A DNA stretch of 64,000 bases from Streptomyces halobius (GTDB lineage: Bacteria > Actinomycetota > Actinomycetes > Streptomycetales > Streptomycetaceae): the NCBI RefSeq assembly GCF_023277745.1, contig NZ_CP086322.1, forward strand, positions 7,254,001 to 7,318,000, given 5' to 3'. The position numbers and the translations under genes were made by a program. Shown one piece after another: positions 42,363-50,967 of this stretch. Position 1 is the first letter of the stretch, and every line of letters starts with the position of its first letter. The notes beneath the pieces are model-generated. The model did no database searches and was not told the origin of the DNA. It saw nothing but the letters and a program-made list of their open reading frames with translations.

Positions 42363-43970
42363 TCAGTCTGCCGGTTTCCTTCTGGTGCCCCCGCCGATGC
42401 GCCTCAGCGCTGTCGGCCCCAGGCCGAGTCGGAGGGAGAGGCGCCGGGAGGCGGGTTCGCCGGCGGGGGGAGTCGAGGCCGTGGAGGGTCCCTGTGGATG
42501 CTGAGGGGCGGGTACCAGGGGCGTGGACGCCGAGGCGGTGGGTGACGAGGGCGGGGCTGAGGCGCCGGACACCTTGGAGGGGGATGAGGCCGATGTGCCC
42601 GAAGCCGGCGAGCCGTTGGACGCGTGGCGGAGGAAGCGGGCCGCCGGCCTGGCGGGTGTGGCGATGTCGACGTACCCGCGGCAGACGGCGGGACGGAGGG
42701 TAGCGGTGTGCAGAACGCGGTGCGCGGTGTCGCGCACCAGCCGGGAGGCCGAGGGGAGCCGTGGCCTGATGGTGCCGGGGGAGGGCGAGGGAAGGCCCGT
42801 GCCGGTGGCGAGCGTCCAGGGCGCCTGGACGAGGCGGCCGATGCTCCGTTGCAGGCCGTGGGCGAGCGTCGGGTCGTCCATACCGTGCCGGTGCAGCGCG
42901 TCGCGCAGTGCCGCGGCGCCATGGGCCGCGAGGGACAGGCCCTGGCCGTGGTCGGGATTGAACGCCGCCACCGCCCCGCCCAGGGCCACGAATCCGGTGG
43001 GCCAGGACCGCAACAGCTCATAGTGACGCCGGCGGTTGGCGGTGTCGCGGGAGAGCCGTACCTCGCTCAGCGGCTCGGCGTCGGCGATGAGCTCACCGAC
43101 GACGGAGTGCGGTAAACGCCGGGCGAACGGCACGAACCGGTCTGCACGTTCGGACGGGCGGTCGCTCCCGGCACCGGTGAGCGTGACCAGCCAGCGCCCG
43201 CCCTCGATGGGCACCAGCGTCGCCGTCCGCCCGGGAACCGAGCGCCCGGGAGCGGTGTTTCCGGTATCCGAACGGACGGTGATCGGCGGGCAGTTCTCGG
43301 CGCCGACAGGCGCACGGAAGATACGGGTGGCGCAGACGACCCCGGCGTCCGCGACCTCTTCGTGGACGGCGGGCAGACCCAGTCCCGTCAGCCGGGCAGG
43401 GGTGGTGGAGTGCCGGCCGGTGGCATCGACGATGAGGTCGGCATCCAGCCGATACGTTTCGCCGGTGACGGTGTCCCGGGCCCGCACCCCGGTGACATGC
43501 TCCGCGGTGCCCGTCAGCTGCTCCGCGTCGGTGCCGTCGAGGACGGACACTCCGGGGAGGACCGGCACCTGCCGGCGGATGACCCGGTCGAGCAGATCGC
43601 GGGAGCAGGCGATCAGGTGCTGCGCCCGGCCGCGGCGCAGCCGGCGCTGTCGGGGCGTACCGACCAGACCCGACGGCAGCGGGATGCGGCGGGCCCCCTC
43701 GGCCGCCCAGCGTTCGAGCGTGCCGGGCAGCAGGGCCTCGACGAGCCGGGCGCCGTCCGTGGCCAGCAGATGGGCGTGCCGGGCCTGCGGCAGGTCCGTG
43801 GGCAGAGCGGGCGTCCGCGGCAGCCGGTCCCGCTCGACGACGATGACATCGGCCTGCTCGGCCAGCGCCGCGGCCGCGAGCATCCCTGTGAAGCCGCCGC
43901 CCAGCACCACGGCGAGGTGCGGGTGTGTGAACTGGAGGCCGCTGTTGCTCGTACTGCTCGATGCGTTCAT
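42363..43970 (-). CDS. FAD-dependent oxidoreductase (aromatic hydroxylase/geranylgeranyl-reductase-like)
   Basis: A 535-residue flavoprotein. The dinucleotide fold is VVLGGGFTGMLAAAALAEQ (residues about 20-38) followed by VIVVERD. LIVDATGRHSTTPARL is the second FAD-contacting region and GFVALGGAVAAFNPDHGQGLSLAA the third. The C-terminal 100 residues are Ser/Pro-rich and disordered. It belongs to a streptomycete group of FAD enzymes of unknown substrate. ATG at 43970 is chosen because it gives the normal start; the stop of a 90-codon open frame upstream (43967-44239) overlaps it as ATGA, but that frame looks non-coding. Confidence 0.8.
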   Translation of the reverse strand: MNASSSTSNSGLQFTHPHLAVVLGGGFTGMLAAAALAEQADVIVVERDRLPRTPALPTDLPQARHAHLLATDGARLVEALLPGTLERWAAEGARRIPLPSGLVGTPRQRRLRRGRAQHLIACSRDLLDRVIRRQVPVLPGVSVLDGTDAEQLTGTAEHVTGVRARDTVTGETYRLDADLIVDATGRHSTTPARLTGLGLPAVHEEVADAGVVCATRIFRAPVGAENCPPITVRSDTGNTAPGRSVPGRTATLVPIEGGRWLVTLTGAGSDRPSERADRFVPFARRLPHSVVGELIADAEPLSEVRLSRDTANRRRHYELLRSWPTGFVALGGAVAAFNPDHGQGLSLAAHGAAALRDALHRHGMDDPTLAHGLQRSIGRLVQAPWTLATGTGLPSPSPGTIRPRLPSASRLVRDTAHRVLHTATLRPAVCRGYVDIATPARPAARFLRHASNGSPASGTSASSPSKVSGASAPPSSPTASASTPLVPAPQHPQGPSTASTPPAGEPASRRLSLRLGLGPTALRRIGGGTRRKPAD

Positions 43971-44190
43971 GGGCAGTCCCGTTCTCGGCGGTGGAGCGCG
44001 ATTCCCGGGCGAGGGTGCGGCGCGTCCAGATGAAGGGGTACGGCATACGGGCGGGACCGTCTGCGGACGGTGGCGATGATGGTGCCGGTCGCTGCCGTGA
44101 GCGAGGCCCGGAATGCGACGGGCACGGATGCCGCGGTCCGCAGGATGCGCAGCGGCGCTGACGGAACTGGTAATGCCCGTTGCGGGTCCC
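43971..44190. other. Intergenic region without a supported gene
   Basis: About 720 bases lie between the flavoprotein start and the quinone-oxidoreductase start. The left 220 bases have open frames on both strands (a minus frame starting MPYPFIWTRRTLARE at 44046 has good codon bias), but none resembles a known protein. The right part holds a hairpin at 44191 and a tandem repeat at 44512. Confidence 0.35.
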
Positions 44191-44230
44191 GGCAGGCCGG
44201 CGCGCTTGCCGGCCTGCCGCCCCCCGTTTT
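44191..44230 (+). terminator. Strong hairpin with T-run, no gene assigned upstream
   Basis: GGCAGGCCGGC (44191-44201) pairs perfectly with GCCGGCCTGCC (44208-44218), loop 6, followed by GCCCCCCGTTTTC. The T-run places it as a plus-strand terminator, although no plus-strand gene ends nearby. Confidence 0.55.
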
Positions 44231-44511
44231 CTCCCTCATGATTCCCCCTCAGGCCGTCCCGCCCCGCCATACGTACGGCGGCGCTCTCCGCCACCCGCCC
44301 TGTGTCACCGGGTGGCAGGGGGCGCGGGCATCCGCCGTTGCGGAGTTGCCCTGCCCCGGGGAACGCGGCCGTCTCATCCGGCCGACGGTGGACCCTGTTC
44401 GGGATCGTAGGCGGCGCAGATCACATCCGGTAGCCGTGATCGATCGAGGGGCGCGAGGGAGCCACCGCCCGGATACCGGTGGGTATATCCGAAGTAAAAC
44501 GCTGCAATGGG

Positions 44512-44571
44512 GAGAAAACGCTCCGAGGGTTTCTCGCAAGGAGAGAAAGCCCCCGGGGATTTCTCGTGAGG
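44512..44571 (+). promoter_or_regulatory. Tandem pair of GAGAAA/TTTCTC inverted repeats (candidate operators)
   Basis: Two consecutive ~30-bp units. Unit 1 is GAGAAA (44512-44517), 12 bases, TTTCTC (44530-44535). Unit 2 is GAGAAA (44543-44548), 11 bases, TTTCTC (44560-44565). The bases after each TTTCTC are also similar (GCAAGG and GTGAGG). They begin 180 bases before the quinone-oxidoreductase start and look like a double operator for a dimeric regulator. Confidence 0.5.
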
Positions 44572-44691
44572 CGCGGACGGGGAGCCCGCAAATGGCCGTA
44601 GGGTTGGCGCGAAATCATCGCGTTTCGGCGGGCGGTCGAACACCCTGCCTACCCTGTGCGGGCACCACACGTGAGAACCAGAGGGAGATTC

Positions 44692-45636
44692 GTGCGCGCG
44701 ATCGTGATGCGAGAATTCGGCGGCCCGGACGTGCTGCGGCCTGAGGACGTTCCCGAGCCAGAGCCCCGCGCCGCCCACGCACTGGTCGATGTGACCCTGG
44801 CCGGTATCAACTACGCGGATGTGCACGTACGGGGGGACTCCTATCTCGCGCCCGTGGAGCTGCCGTACATACCCGGCAACGAGGTCGTCGGGACCGTGGG
44901 CGGCGGACGCCGCGTCGTCGGGCTGACCCGCGGCGGCGGCTATGCCGAGCGGGCGCTGCTGCACCGCAAGGTCACCTGGGACGTGCCCGACGGCATCAGC
45001 GACGAACAGGCCGTAGCGCTGGCGCTCCAGGGCAACAGCGCCTGGCATCTGCTGTTCACGTCGCTGCGTGTCTCCGCGGGCGAGACCGTCGTCGTCCCGG
45101 CCGCGGCCGGTGGCCTCGGCTCGCTGGCCGTCCAGCTCGCCGCGCGCGCCGGGGCGAAGGTCATCGGCCTCGCCGGCTCCGCCGAAAAGCGCAAGCTGGC
45201 CGAGGAGTTGGGTGCCCACGCGGTGGTCGACTCGACTGCGGAGGACCTCACCGAGCGCATCGTGGAGGCGGCCGGCGGCCCCGTCCAGGCGGCGCTGGAG
45301 ATGACCGGCGGCGTCACCTTCGAGCGGACCCTCGCAGCCGTCGCACCGCGCGGCCGGCTGGCGGTGTACGGTTTCGCCGGCGGCGAGATGGCGAGTGTGC
45401 CGACCCGGGACCTGATGGAGCGGTCCATCACCGTCTCGGGCTTCTGGCTGCCCCAGCTCTACGCGGACCGTACGGCGCTGCCGACCTCCATGCGGGCCCT
45501 GTTCGACGCGGTCGCCGACGGCTCGCTCAAGCCGCTGACCGGCGCCGTCTACGCCCTCGGTGAGGCGGCCCGCGCGCACCACGACCTGGCCGCCCGCACC
45601 CCGACCGGGAAACTCGCCCTCGACGTCGCCCGGTGA
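44692..45636 (+). CDS. NADPH:quinone oxidoreductase family protein (zinc-free MDR)
   Basis: A 314-residue medium-chain dehydrogenase/reductase. It starts MRAIVMREFGGPDVLRPEDV, has LAGINYADVHVRGDSYL and PYIPGNEVVGTV in the catalytic domain, and the nucleotide motif AAAGGLGSLAVQLAARAGA near residue 142. The zinc-ligand cysteines of alcohol dehydrogenases are absent, as in quinone reductases (QOR). It would reduce quinones or enones with NADPH. GTG at 44692 is used, with GGGAG just upstream. A pair of inverted repeats lies 120-180 bases upstream. Confidence 0.9.
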   Translation: MRAIVMREFGGPDVLRPEDVPEPEPRAAHALVDVTLAGINYADVHVRGDSYLAPVELPYIPGNEVVGTVGGGRRVVGLTRGGGYAERALLHRKVTWDVPDGISDEQAVALALQGNSAWHLLFTSLRVSAGETVVVPAAAGGLGSLAVQLAARAGAKVIGLAGSAEKRKLAEELGAHAVVDSTAEDLTERIVEAAGGPVQAALEMTGGVTFERTLAAVAPRGRLAVYGFAGGEMASVPTRDLMERSITVSGFWLPQLYADRTALPTSMRALFDAVADGSLKPLTGAVYALGEAARAHHDLAARTPTGKLALDVAR

Positions 45637-45793
45637 CGCAAGGGGCCGTAAGGGTACCGCGGTTCCGGGGGGCACGCTCCGGGGCCGTCCACCGGCCGGC
45701 GCCGGGGAAGCCGCGGGCGACGGGTACGTCGGTCCGCACCGGAATTGCCGTGCGCCTTCGGGCGCGGATCACTGCCAGGGGAGAGAGCACACG

Positions 45794-46726
45794 ATGGGCA
45801 ACAGCACCACAGCGTCGGGATCCTCGGCTCCGGCCGCCGCTTCGGGCACCACCGGCACGGTGCGGAGGGCCACGGGCCGTTCCAAGACGGCGCGTCAGGC
45901 ACCCAGGAGCGCGTCGGCCGCGGGCTCCCGGGCGTCGGGATCCGGCCATGCCGAACGGGTCTTCCTCGTCCAGACGGCGTTCGCCGAACTCGGCGGATCT
46001 GCCCACGGACCTGGTGAGATAGCTGAATTCACCGGCCTGGACGACTCCGTCGTCTACCGGATCCTGCAGTCCGGTATCTACCAGCGCATCTTCGAACGCG
46101 TGGACCGCGGCCTCTACCGCCTGCGGACCTCGGCGGCCCAGCTCGCCTTCACCGCGCTCGACCACCGCCTCGACGGCGCGACCTCGCAGACGGTGCTCCG
46201 CGAACTGCGGATGGCCACCGACGGCGGGCTGGCCTTCCTCTACATGGTGGCGCCGTTCTCCGGCGCACAACGGCAGTGCGTCGACATGGCCGTCGGCGAC
46301 TCCGACCTGGCGGAGCTGGGGATGACGCCCCGCGATGTGCTGTCCGTGACGCGCTCCCTGCGGACCGGTGCTTCCGGGCGGACGATCCTCGCCTATCTGC
46401 CCGACGTGCTCCAGCAACGGGTGCTGGCCGAGCCCGTACCCGAGCAGGCCGGACCGGGCGTCTTCCGGGACAACGACGCCCTGCTCAGATCCCTTGAGGA
46501 GGTCCGCGACCTGGGCCATGCCCTGGGCTACGAGGAGTGCATGGCCGGATGGAACTCCTGCGCGGCGCCCATCATGTGGGACGGCGCCATCATGGGCGCG
46601 GTCCTGCTCCTCAAGCTCAAGTCCGAGATGCCGGTGGTACCGGACGGCGTCATCGAGGCGGCGAAGGAGGCGGCGGCCGAATTCAGCCGCTACGGAGCGG
46701 CCCGGCCGGCCGCGGACCAGCCCTGA
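45794..46726 (+). CDS. IclR-like transcriptional regulator
   Basis: A 310-residue protein. The first 50 residues are a Ser/Ala/Thr-rich basic tail. A winged helix-turn-helix follows (VFLVQTAFAELGGSAHGPGE, IAEFTGLDDSVVYRILQSG), and the rest resembles an IclR-type GAF-like effector domain (TLAFLYMVAP-type strand, GASGRTILAYLPDVLQQRVL, ECMAGWNSCAAPIMWDGAIMGAVLLL). Effector unknown. ATG at 45794 is preferred because the frame upstream is the end of another gene. It lies about 150 bases after the quinone oxidoreductase, which it may control (inference). Confidence 0.75.
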   Translation: MGNSTTASGSSAPAAASGTTGTVRRATGRSKTARQAPRSASAAGSRASGSGHAERVFLVQTAFAELGGSAHGPGEIAEFTGLDDSVVYRILQSGIYQRIFERVDRGLYRLRTSAAQLAFTALDHRLDGATSQTVLRELRMATDGGLAFLYMVAPFSGAQRQCVDMAVGDSDLAELGMTPRDVLSVTRSLRTGASGRTILAYLPDVLQQRVLAEPVPEQAGPGVFRDNDALLRSLEEVRDLGHALGYEECMAGWNSCAAPIMWDGAIMGAVLLLKLKSEMPVVPDGVIEAAKEAAAEFSRYGAARPAADQP

Positions 46727-46858
46727 GCCGCGGCGGCCGGACTCCCGCCTGGTCATCCATCGGCCCGCTGGGACGAAGCGGCGATCGCAGGCGACCTGGA
46801 GGTCTCCCGCGCGATCTGGCGACGGCCCAGGAGGAGGGCGACGAGGACGGGTGACGGG

Positions 46859-47038
46859 GTGACCGCCGCATGGCCGCTGTGGCCGCGTCGTCTGCTCGGC
46901 CAGGACCCGGCCGCTGCGGCCGAACTGCGGGCCCTGCTGGACGAACTGGCGCCGGAGAGCGGCCGGGGACGGGTGGGCGAGGTGCACAACACCATCAGCG
47001 GTGGAGCGCAGCACGGCCCGGTGATCCAGTCTGTGTGA
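46859..47038 (+). CDS. Short ORF with NTISGG...GPVIQ motif (probable truncated gene)
   Basis: A 59-residue frame starting GTG at 46859. It has one helix (AAAAELRALLDELAP) and then VHNTISGGAQHGPVIQSV before the stop. The motif N-x-I-SGG-xxx-GPV-I-Q is shared by many large actinobacterial proteins (often next to NB-ARC, TPR or HTH parts), where it continues for hundreds of residues. Here it stops at once, so this is probably the surviving 5' piece of a larger gene. Confidence 0.4.
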   Translation: MTAAWPLWPRRLLGQDPAAAAELRALLDELAPESGRGRVGEVHNTISGGAQHGPVIQSV

Positions 47039-47130
47039 TCTCCGGTTGCACGTACACCGCACACCGGGCGGGCCACTTCCCGGCCGACCCCCTCCGCGCC
47101 GTACGCCGCGCGGCGGGGCAGAATGGCGGG

Positions 47131-47769
47131 GTGCGGCTCGAAGCGATCACCTGGGAACGGCTGGCCGACGCGCTCGCCGAGCACATTGCCGCGATGACGG
47201 CGAAGGACGGGAGCCCGTGGCTGCGGGTGGCCGTCGACGGGGCTCCCGCCGCCGCCCCCGACGCCCTGGCGGAGCGGCTCGCCGAGGCGCTGCGGATGCG
47301 GGGGCGGGCGGTGCACAAGGCCCGCGCGTACGGCTTTCTGCGCCCCGCCTCCCTGCGGCTGGAATACGGCCGCCGGGATCCGGACGCCTTCCACGACGAG
47401 TGGTTCGACCGGCGGGCCCTGTGGCGCGAGGTGTTCCAGCCGCTGGATCCGGGCGGCTCCGGGCGGGTGCTCCCGGATCTGTGGGATCCGGTGGCGGACC
47501 GGGCGACGCGCAGCCCATACGTGGAACTGCCCCCCGGCGGCGTGCTGTTGCTGCACGGTCCCCTGCTGCTCGGTCATGGGTTTCCCTTCGATCTCTCCGT
47601 TCACCTGAAGCTGTCGTCGGCCGCTCTCGCCCGCCGTACCCCGGAGGACGAGCGCTGGACGCTGCCCGCCTTCGCGCGCTACGAGGACGAGACGCGGCCG
47701 GAGGAGGCCGCGGATGTCGTCGTACGGGCCGATGATCCCCGCCGCCCGGCATGGAGCGGACCGGACTGA
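47131..47769 (+). CDS. Uridine kinase-like protein with degenerate P-loop
   Basis: A 212-residue protein of the streptomycete uridine-kinase-like family. It starts MRLEAITWERLADALAEHI. The region where Walker A should be reads VAVDGAPAAAPDALAERLAEAL, with no GxxxxGK[ST]. FLRPASLRLEYGRRDPDAFHDEWFDR, LPPGGVLLLHGPLLLGHG and LSVHLKLSSAALARRT correspond to later kinase motifs. Either nucleotide is bound in another way or the protein is no longer a kinase. GTG at 47131 follows a GGCGGG; a longer frame to 46870 is unlikely. Confidence 0.75.
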   Translation: MRLEAITWERLADALAEHIAAMTAKDGSPWLRVAVDGAPAAAPDALAERLAEALRMRGRAVHKARAYGFLRPASLRLEYGRRDPDAFHDEWFDRRALWREVFQPLDPGGSGRVLPDLWDPVADRATRSPYVELPPGGVLLLHGPLLLGHGFPFDLSVHLKLSSAALARRTPEDERWTLPAFARYEDETRPEEAADVVVRADDPRRPAWSGPD

Positions 47770-47829
47770 AAGCCCGCACCGGACGGGCCCTGCGGCCCGC
47801 GACCCCCGCTGCGAGCCGCGAAGAGGCGA

Positions 47830-48013
47830 GCTTGCGCTGCGTTCTCACAAGCGGCGGAGGCGATAACCAAGCCGACGACGCCACGCCCCAGGACATTGGG
47901 GTGTCAGGACGTGGAGCCCTAGCCGTGGGGCAGGCTGTGAAGCGTCAACCCCCACCGTGCCGCACTCCGGCACGGATGGGACTTTGCCCCTCGCAAGGGG
48001 CAGAGGTTGTCAA
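47830..48013 (+). mobile_element. Candidate IS200/IS605-family right-end remnant (TnpB 3' end and hairpins)
   Basis: A frame reads LTSGGGDNQADDATPQDIGV and RGALAVGQAVKRQPP, resembling the disordered C-terminus of Streptomyces TnpB proteins. It is followed by two hairpins typical of the element end: CCGTGCC/GGCACGG (47955-47961, 47969-47975) and CTTTGCCCC/GGGGCAGAG (47982-48006), then TTGTCAA at 48007-48013, similar to the right cleavage tetranucleotide TCAA of IS608. No transposase body or left end is present. Confidence 0.4.
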
Positions 48014-48099
48014 GAGGAGAACGACGGCCGTGGCAAGGACCCGCCGGTGCTGGTGCCGCGCCCGGCCACGGCCGGCGCGGGCCCAGGCCCGCCGGGCCG

Positions 48100-48660
48100 T
48101 CAGGTGTCCGCCTGGGCCAGGAGCTTGGTGACGGTGTTCCAGTTGCGGCCGGTGGCCGTCACCCCGAGCGGGGCGCGGCTCACCGCGTCGGCGAGCTTGG
48201 AACGGCCGATGCCGTTGGGGTACCACAGATACAGCTCACGGCCGATCAGCCGAAACCGGTATCCGGTGCGAACGCGGCGGGATCGAGCGCGTCCAGCCCG
48301 GCGGTGTCGGCCGGCACCGCCGACAGGAACGTGACATGCAGGCTCCTGGGCTCCGGTGCGGCCTGCGGAAAGGGATTCGCGGCGACGGCGGCGCTCAGCT
48401 CGTCGCGGGTACGGACGATCACCGGCACCGACAGCCCCGGCTCGGCGGAGATTCGCTCCTCGATGGCTCGGGCGGTCTCCTCCGGCGCCGTACCGGGGTC
48501 GGCGAAGACGATATTGCCGCTGTGCAGCAGGACGGAGACTTCCCTGAAGCCCAGGGACTCGGCCGGCGCGAGCTGCCGCGCCTTGGGGAAGGAGTGATGG
48601 CCTCCGACGTTGATGCCGCGGAGCAGAGCGATCTGACGGGACGTGGCACTGCCATTCGTA
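48100..48660 (-). pseudogene. DUF1697 family gene with start defect and frameshift
   Basis: The minus strand encodes ALLRGINVGGHHSFPKA, VLLHSGNIVFADPG, VPVIVRTRDELSAAVAANPF and LHVTFLSAVP, the normal order of DUF1697 (about 175 residues). At about 48247 the frame runs into a stop, while FRLIGRELYLWYPNGIGRSK and ATGRNWNTVTKLLAQ continue one frame over to the stop at 48100. The 5' end also lacks an in-frame start: ATGGCAGTGCC shifts relative to the expected ATG-SRQIALLRG. Two lesions suggest decay. DUF1697 has no established function. Confidence 0.7.
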
Positions 48661-48699
48661 GGTGCCGTACGCCGACGGGGACGAGGAACCGGGAAGCGT

Positions 48700-49311
48700 T
48701 CAGAACAGGGGCGAAGGAAGGACACCTTCGAGCGCCAGCAGCTGTCGCTTGGTCTCCAGACCGCCGTTGAAGCCGCCGATTCCGCCGTCGCTCGCCACGA
48801 CGCGATGGCAGGGGACGACGACCGGGAGCGGGTTGGAGCCCATCGCCGCGCCCACTGCGCGGGCGGACCCCGGCTCCCCGACCCGGTCGGCGAGGTCCTG
48901 GTAGCCGACGACACTGCCGTACGGGACGCCGTCGGCCAGGGCACGCAGGACCCGGGCGTTGAATCCGGAGGTCAGCGACCAGTCCAGGGGGACGGCGAAG
49001 ACGCGCAGCCCGCCGGCGAAATAGGCGGTGAGTTCGGCGGCCGCCGTCTCCAGATGGGGTATCTCCGGGCGCGGTGCCGAGCCGAAGAACTGCTCCAGAC
49101 GGCTCAGCGCGCGCCGGGTCGTCGGGCTGTCGGCATGGAAGACGACCTCGGCCAGGCCCTCCCGGGTCGTGGCGAGCAGCAGGGGCCCGACGGGGGTCTC
49201 CAGCCGCGTCCAGCCCCAGTCGCGCGAGCGCGCGTGTCCTGCGTCCGGCTCCGCGTCCGCCGGTGGCACCGGCGCCGCGTCCCGCTCTGGATCCCGCTCT
49301 GTATTCGTCAC
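48700..49311 (-). CDS. ogt: Methylated-DNA--protein-cysteine methyltransferase
   Basis: A 203-residue O6-alkylguanine-DNA alkyltransferase. The N-terminal RNase-H-like domain starts TPVGPLLLATTREGL, and the C-terminal DNA-binding domain has VPYGSVVGYQDLADRVG and the suicide-cysteine motif PVVVPCHRVVASDG followed by GGFNGGLETKRQLLALEG. It repairs O6-methylguanine by irreversible transfer to Cys. The N-terminal 30 residues are polar and extra to the family. GTG at 49311 lies 7 bases after the -10 of a damage-type promoter, so the mRNA is probably leaderless. Confidence 0.95.
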   Translation of the reverse strand: MTNTERDPERDAAPVPPADAEPDAGHARSRDWGWTRLETPVGPLLLATTREGLAEVVFHADSPTTRRALSRLEQFFGSAPRPEIPHLETAAAELTAYFAGGLRVFAVPLDWSLTSGFNARVLRALADGVPYGSVVGYQDLADRVGEPGSARAVGAAMGSNPLPVVVPCHRVVASDGGIGGFNGGLETKRQLLALEGVLPSPLF

Positions 49312-49317
49312 GTGATC

Positions 49318-49340
49318 AGCGTAGGACCCACCACTGACAA
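49318..49340 (-). promoter_or_regulatory. RecA-NDp/PafBC-type DNA-damage promoter of ogt
   Basis: On the minus strand: TTGTCAGTG (49340-49332), 8 bases, TACGCT (49323-49318). It is a perfect match to tTGTCRgtg-N8-TAnnnT. The ogt GTG at 49311 is the expected transcription start. Confidence 0.8.
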
Positions 49341-49343
49341 TGC

Positions 49344-49388
49344 GACGCCGAGCGGGCCGGACGGACCCGCCCGTACCCGCTCGGCGTC
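49344..49388 (-). terminator. Terminator after the glycerophosphodiesterase gene
   Basis: A perfect 13-bp stem, GACGCCGAGCGGG (49344-49356) with CCCGCTCGGCGTC (49376-49388), between the stop of the upstream minus-strand gene and the ogt promoter. Confidence 0.8.
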
Positions 49389-49398
49389 GGCCGCGACC

Positions 49399-50283
49399 TC
49401 AGTCGTCGCGGCCCTCCAGCGCGTCGCGTACCACGTCCGGCTTGTTGGTGATGATGCCGTCGACGCCCAGGCCGGCGACCTTCACCGCCGTCGGACCGTC
49501 GTCGACGGTCCAGGTGTAGAGCTCCATCGGGCGCCGGTGCGGACCCTTCAGCCCGTGCACGGCCTCGACGTACTCATGGGTGACCGCCTTGTGGTGAGGA
49601 TTGATCTGGTCGCAGTACTCCGCGTACTTGGGGAGGTCGGCGAGCGACGGTTTGCCCAGGAAGCCCGTCTTGATGTCCCGCCGCAGGCCGTGGACGTTCT
49701 TGAGGGCGTCGGCGTTGAAGCTCTGGATGATCAGACGGCGCTTGACATGGCTCTTGCCCAGCCAGCCCGCGCGGTGCAGCTCGGAGAGAGTCTGCAGCTC
49801 GATCCCCGGGTAGAGCTCCGGCGACTTCAGCTCCATCAGCAGTTTCTGGCCGTTGTGCTCGACCCGCTCCAGGTACGCCTCAAGGGTGGGCACATGCTCA
49901 CCCTTGAACTCCGGTCCGAACCAGCTGCCCGCGTCCAGCTTCTTGATCTCGTCGAGGGTGAAGTCCGCGACGTTCCAGGGCGAGCGGTCCGGGAACACCT
50001 GCTCGACATCGGTCGTCCGGGCGAGCGAGTTGTCGTGGAGGATGACCAGCTCCCCGTCCTTGGTGCGCTGGACGTCGTTCTCGACCCAGGGGAACCCCAG
50101 CTCGTGGGCCGCGTCGACAGCGGCGAGGGTGTTCTCGGGCGCGTAGGCCGAGGCGCCGCGGTGGGCGACCGTCACCGTTCTGTGCCCGCTGGTCGCGGCC
50201 TGGCTCGCGGTTGCGGAGGGGGCGAGCGCGGACAGACCCAGGAGCGCACCGACGACGACGGTGGCGACGGGGCGAATACGCAT
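49399..50283 (-). CDS. Secreted glycerophosphodiester phosphodiesterase
   Basis: A 294-residue secreted GDPD enzyme that cleaves glycerophosphodiesters to glycerol-3-phosphate and an alcohol. Residues 1-32 are a signal peptide (RIRPVATVVVGALLGLSALA, then ATASQA). The TIM-barrel motifs are VAHRGASAYAPENTLAAV (catalytic His and Arg near 41-42), WVENDVQRTKDGELVILHD (metal-binding Glu/Asp) and KLLMELKSPELYP; the final strand is GVDGIITNKPDVVRDAL. ATG at 50283 is chosen for the signal peptide; the frame is open to 50778 but that part is not similar to anything. It may serve phosphate scavenging. Confidence 0.92.
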   Translation of the reverse strand: MRIRPVATVVVGALLGLSALAPSATASQAATSGHRTVTVAHRGASAYAPENTLAAVDAAHELGFPWVENDVQRTKDGELVILHDNSLARTTDVEQVFPDRSPWNVADFTLDEIKKLDAGSWFGPEFKGEHVPTLEAYLERVEHNGQKLLMELKSPELYPGIELQTLSELHRAGWLGKSHVKRRLIIQSFNADALKNVHGLRRDIKTGFLGKPSLADLPKYAEYCDQINPHHKAVTHEYVEAVHGLKGPHRRPMELYTWTVDDGPTAVKVAGLGVDGIITNKPDVVRDALEGRDD

Positions 50284-50967
50284 ACGGACTCCTCGTGACG
50301 TCGAGAACGTGAGCTGACGTGAAGCGACGGGAACCGGGTCGGACGGGCGTCGGACAGGCAGAGGCTCGCAGCCGGGCCCGAGCGGCAGGTGGGCCTGCGA
50401 TGGACAGATGTTGAACGAGAAGTGGCCGGTGATACGTGTTTGAGCGCCGTCGTTGCAGGGTGCCCGGAATGGCCGTGCGACAGACGTACGCCCCGACGTC
50501 GTCCAACTTGCCGGAGCCACGGCATCCGCGCATCTCGGCCGACGGGGCGTCACCCATCGGCCTTCTGACCGGTTTTGGTGTTGCGGATGATGTGGGAAGG
50601 CGCTATTGGCGGCGGGCGAGCACACGGTGACGTCACGGCAGTCCTGGAACGGGAGCCTGCGGAAGGGGAGGCGTGGGAAACACGAGGCACCGGAACGGAG
50701 GCACCGGAACACGGGACGAAGAGAGGAGCCCGAAGGGGCTCCCGAGGGGCCCGAGTGAGCTCCCGGGGGGACGTCCACCGGCCGTCGGCCGGGGCACCCG
50801 GGCCGAGGGGTCCGCCCGCCCGGCGAGCCCGAGCGGGCGGAGCCGGCGCCGGAACCGGTCTCCGGGCCGCGGCCGTGTCCGGCGAGTGGCGGCCGACGGC
50901 CGCCGCGCGGTGCCCGCCGCCTCCGAGCTCTCAGCGAAGCCGCTGGTCGGAGCAGCTCTGCCGCCGG

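Noticed and set aside
43967..44239. 90-codon minus-strand gene coupled to the flavoprotein by ATGA
   Set aside because: No family resemblance, it runs through a strong terminator-like hairpin and has no ribosome-binding site.
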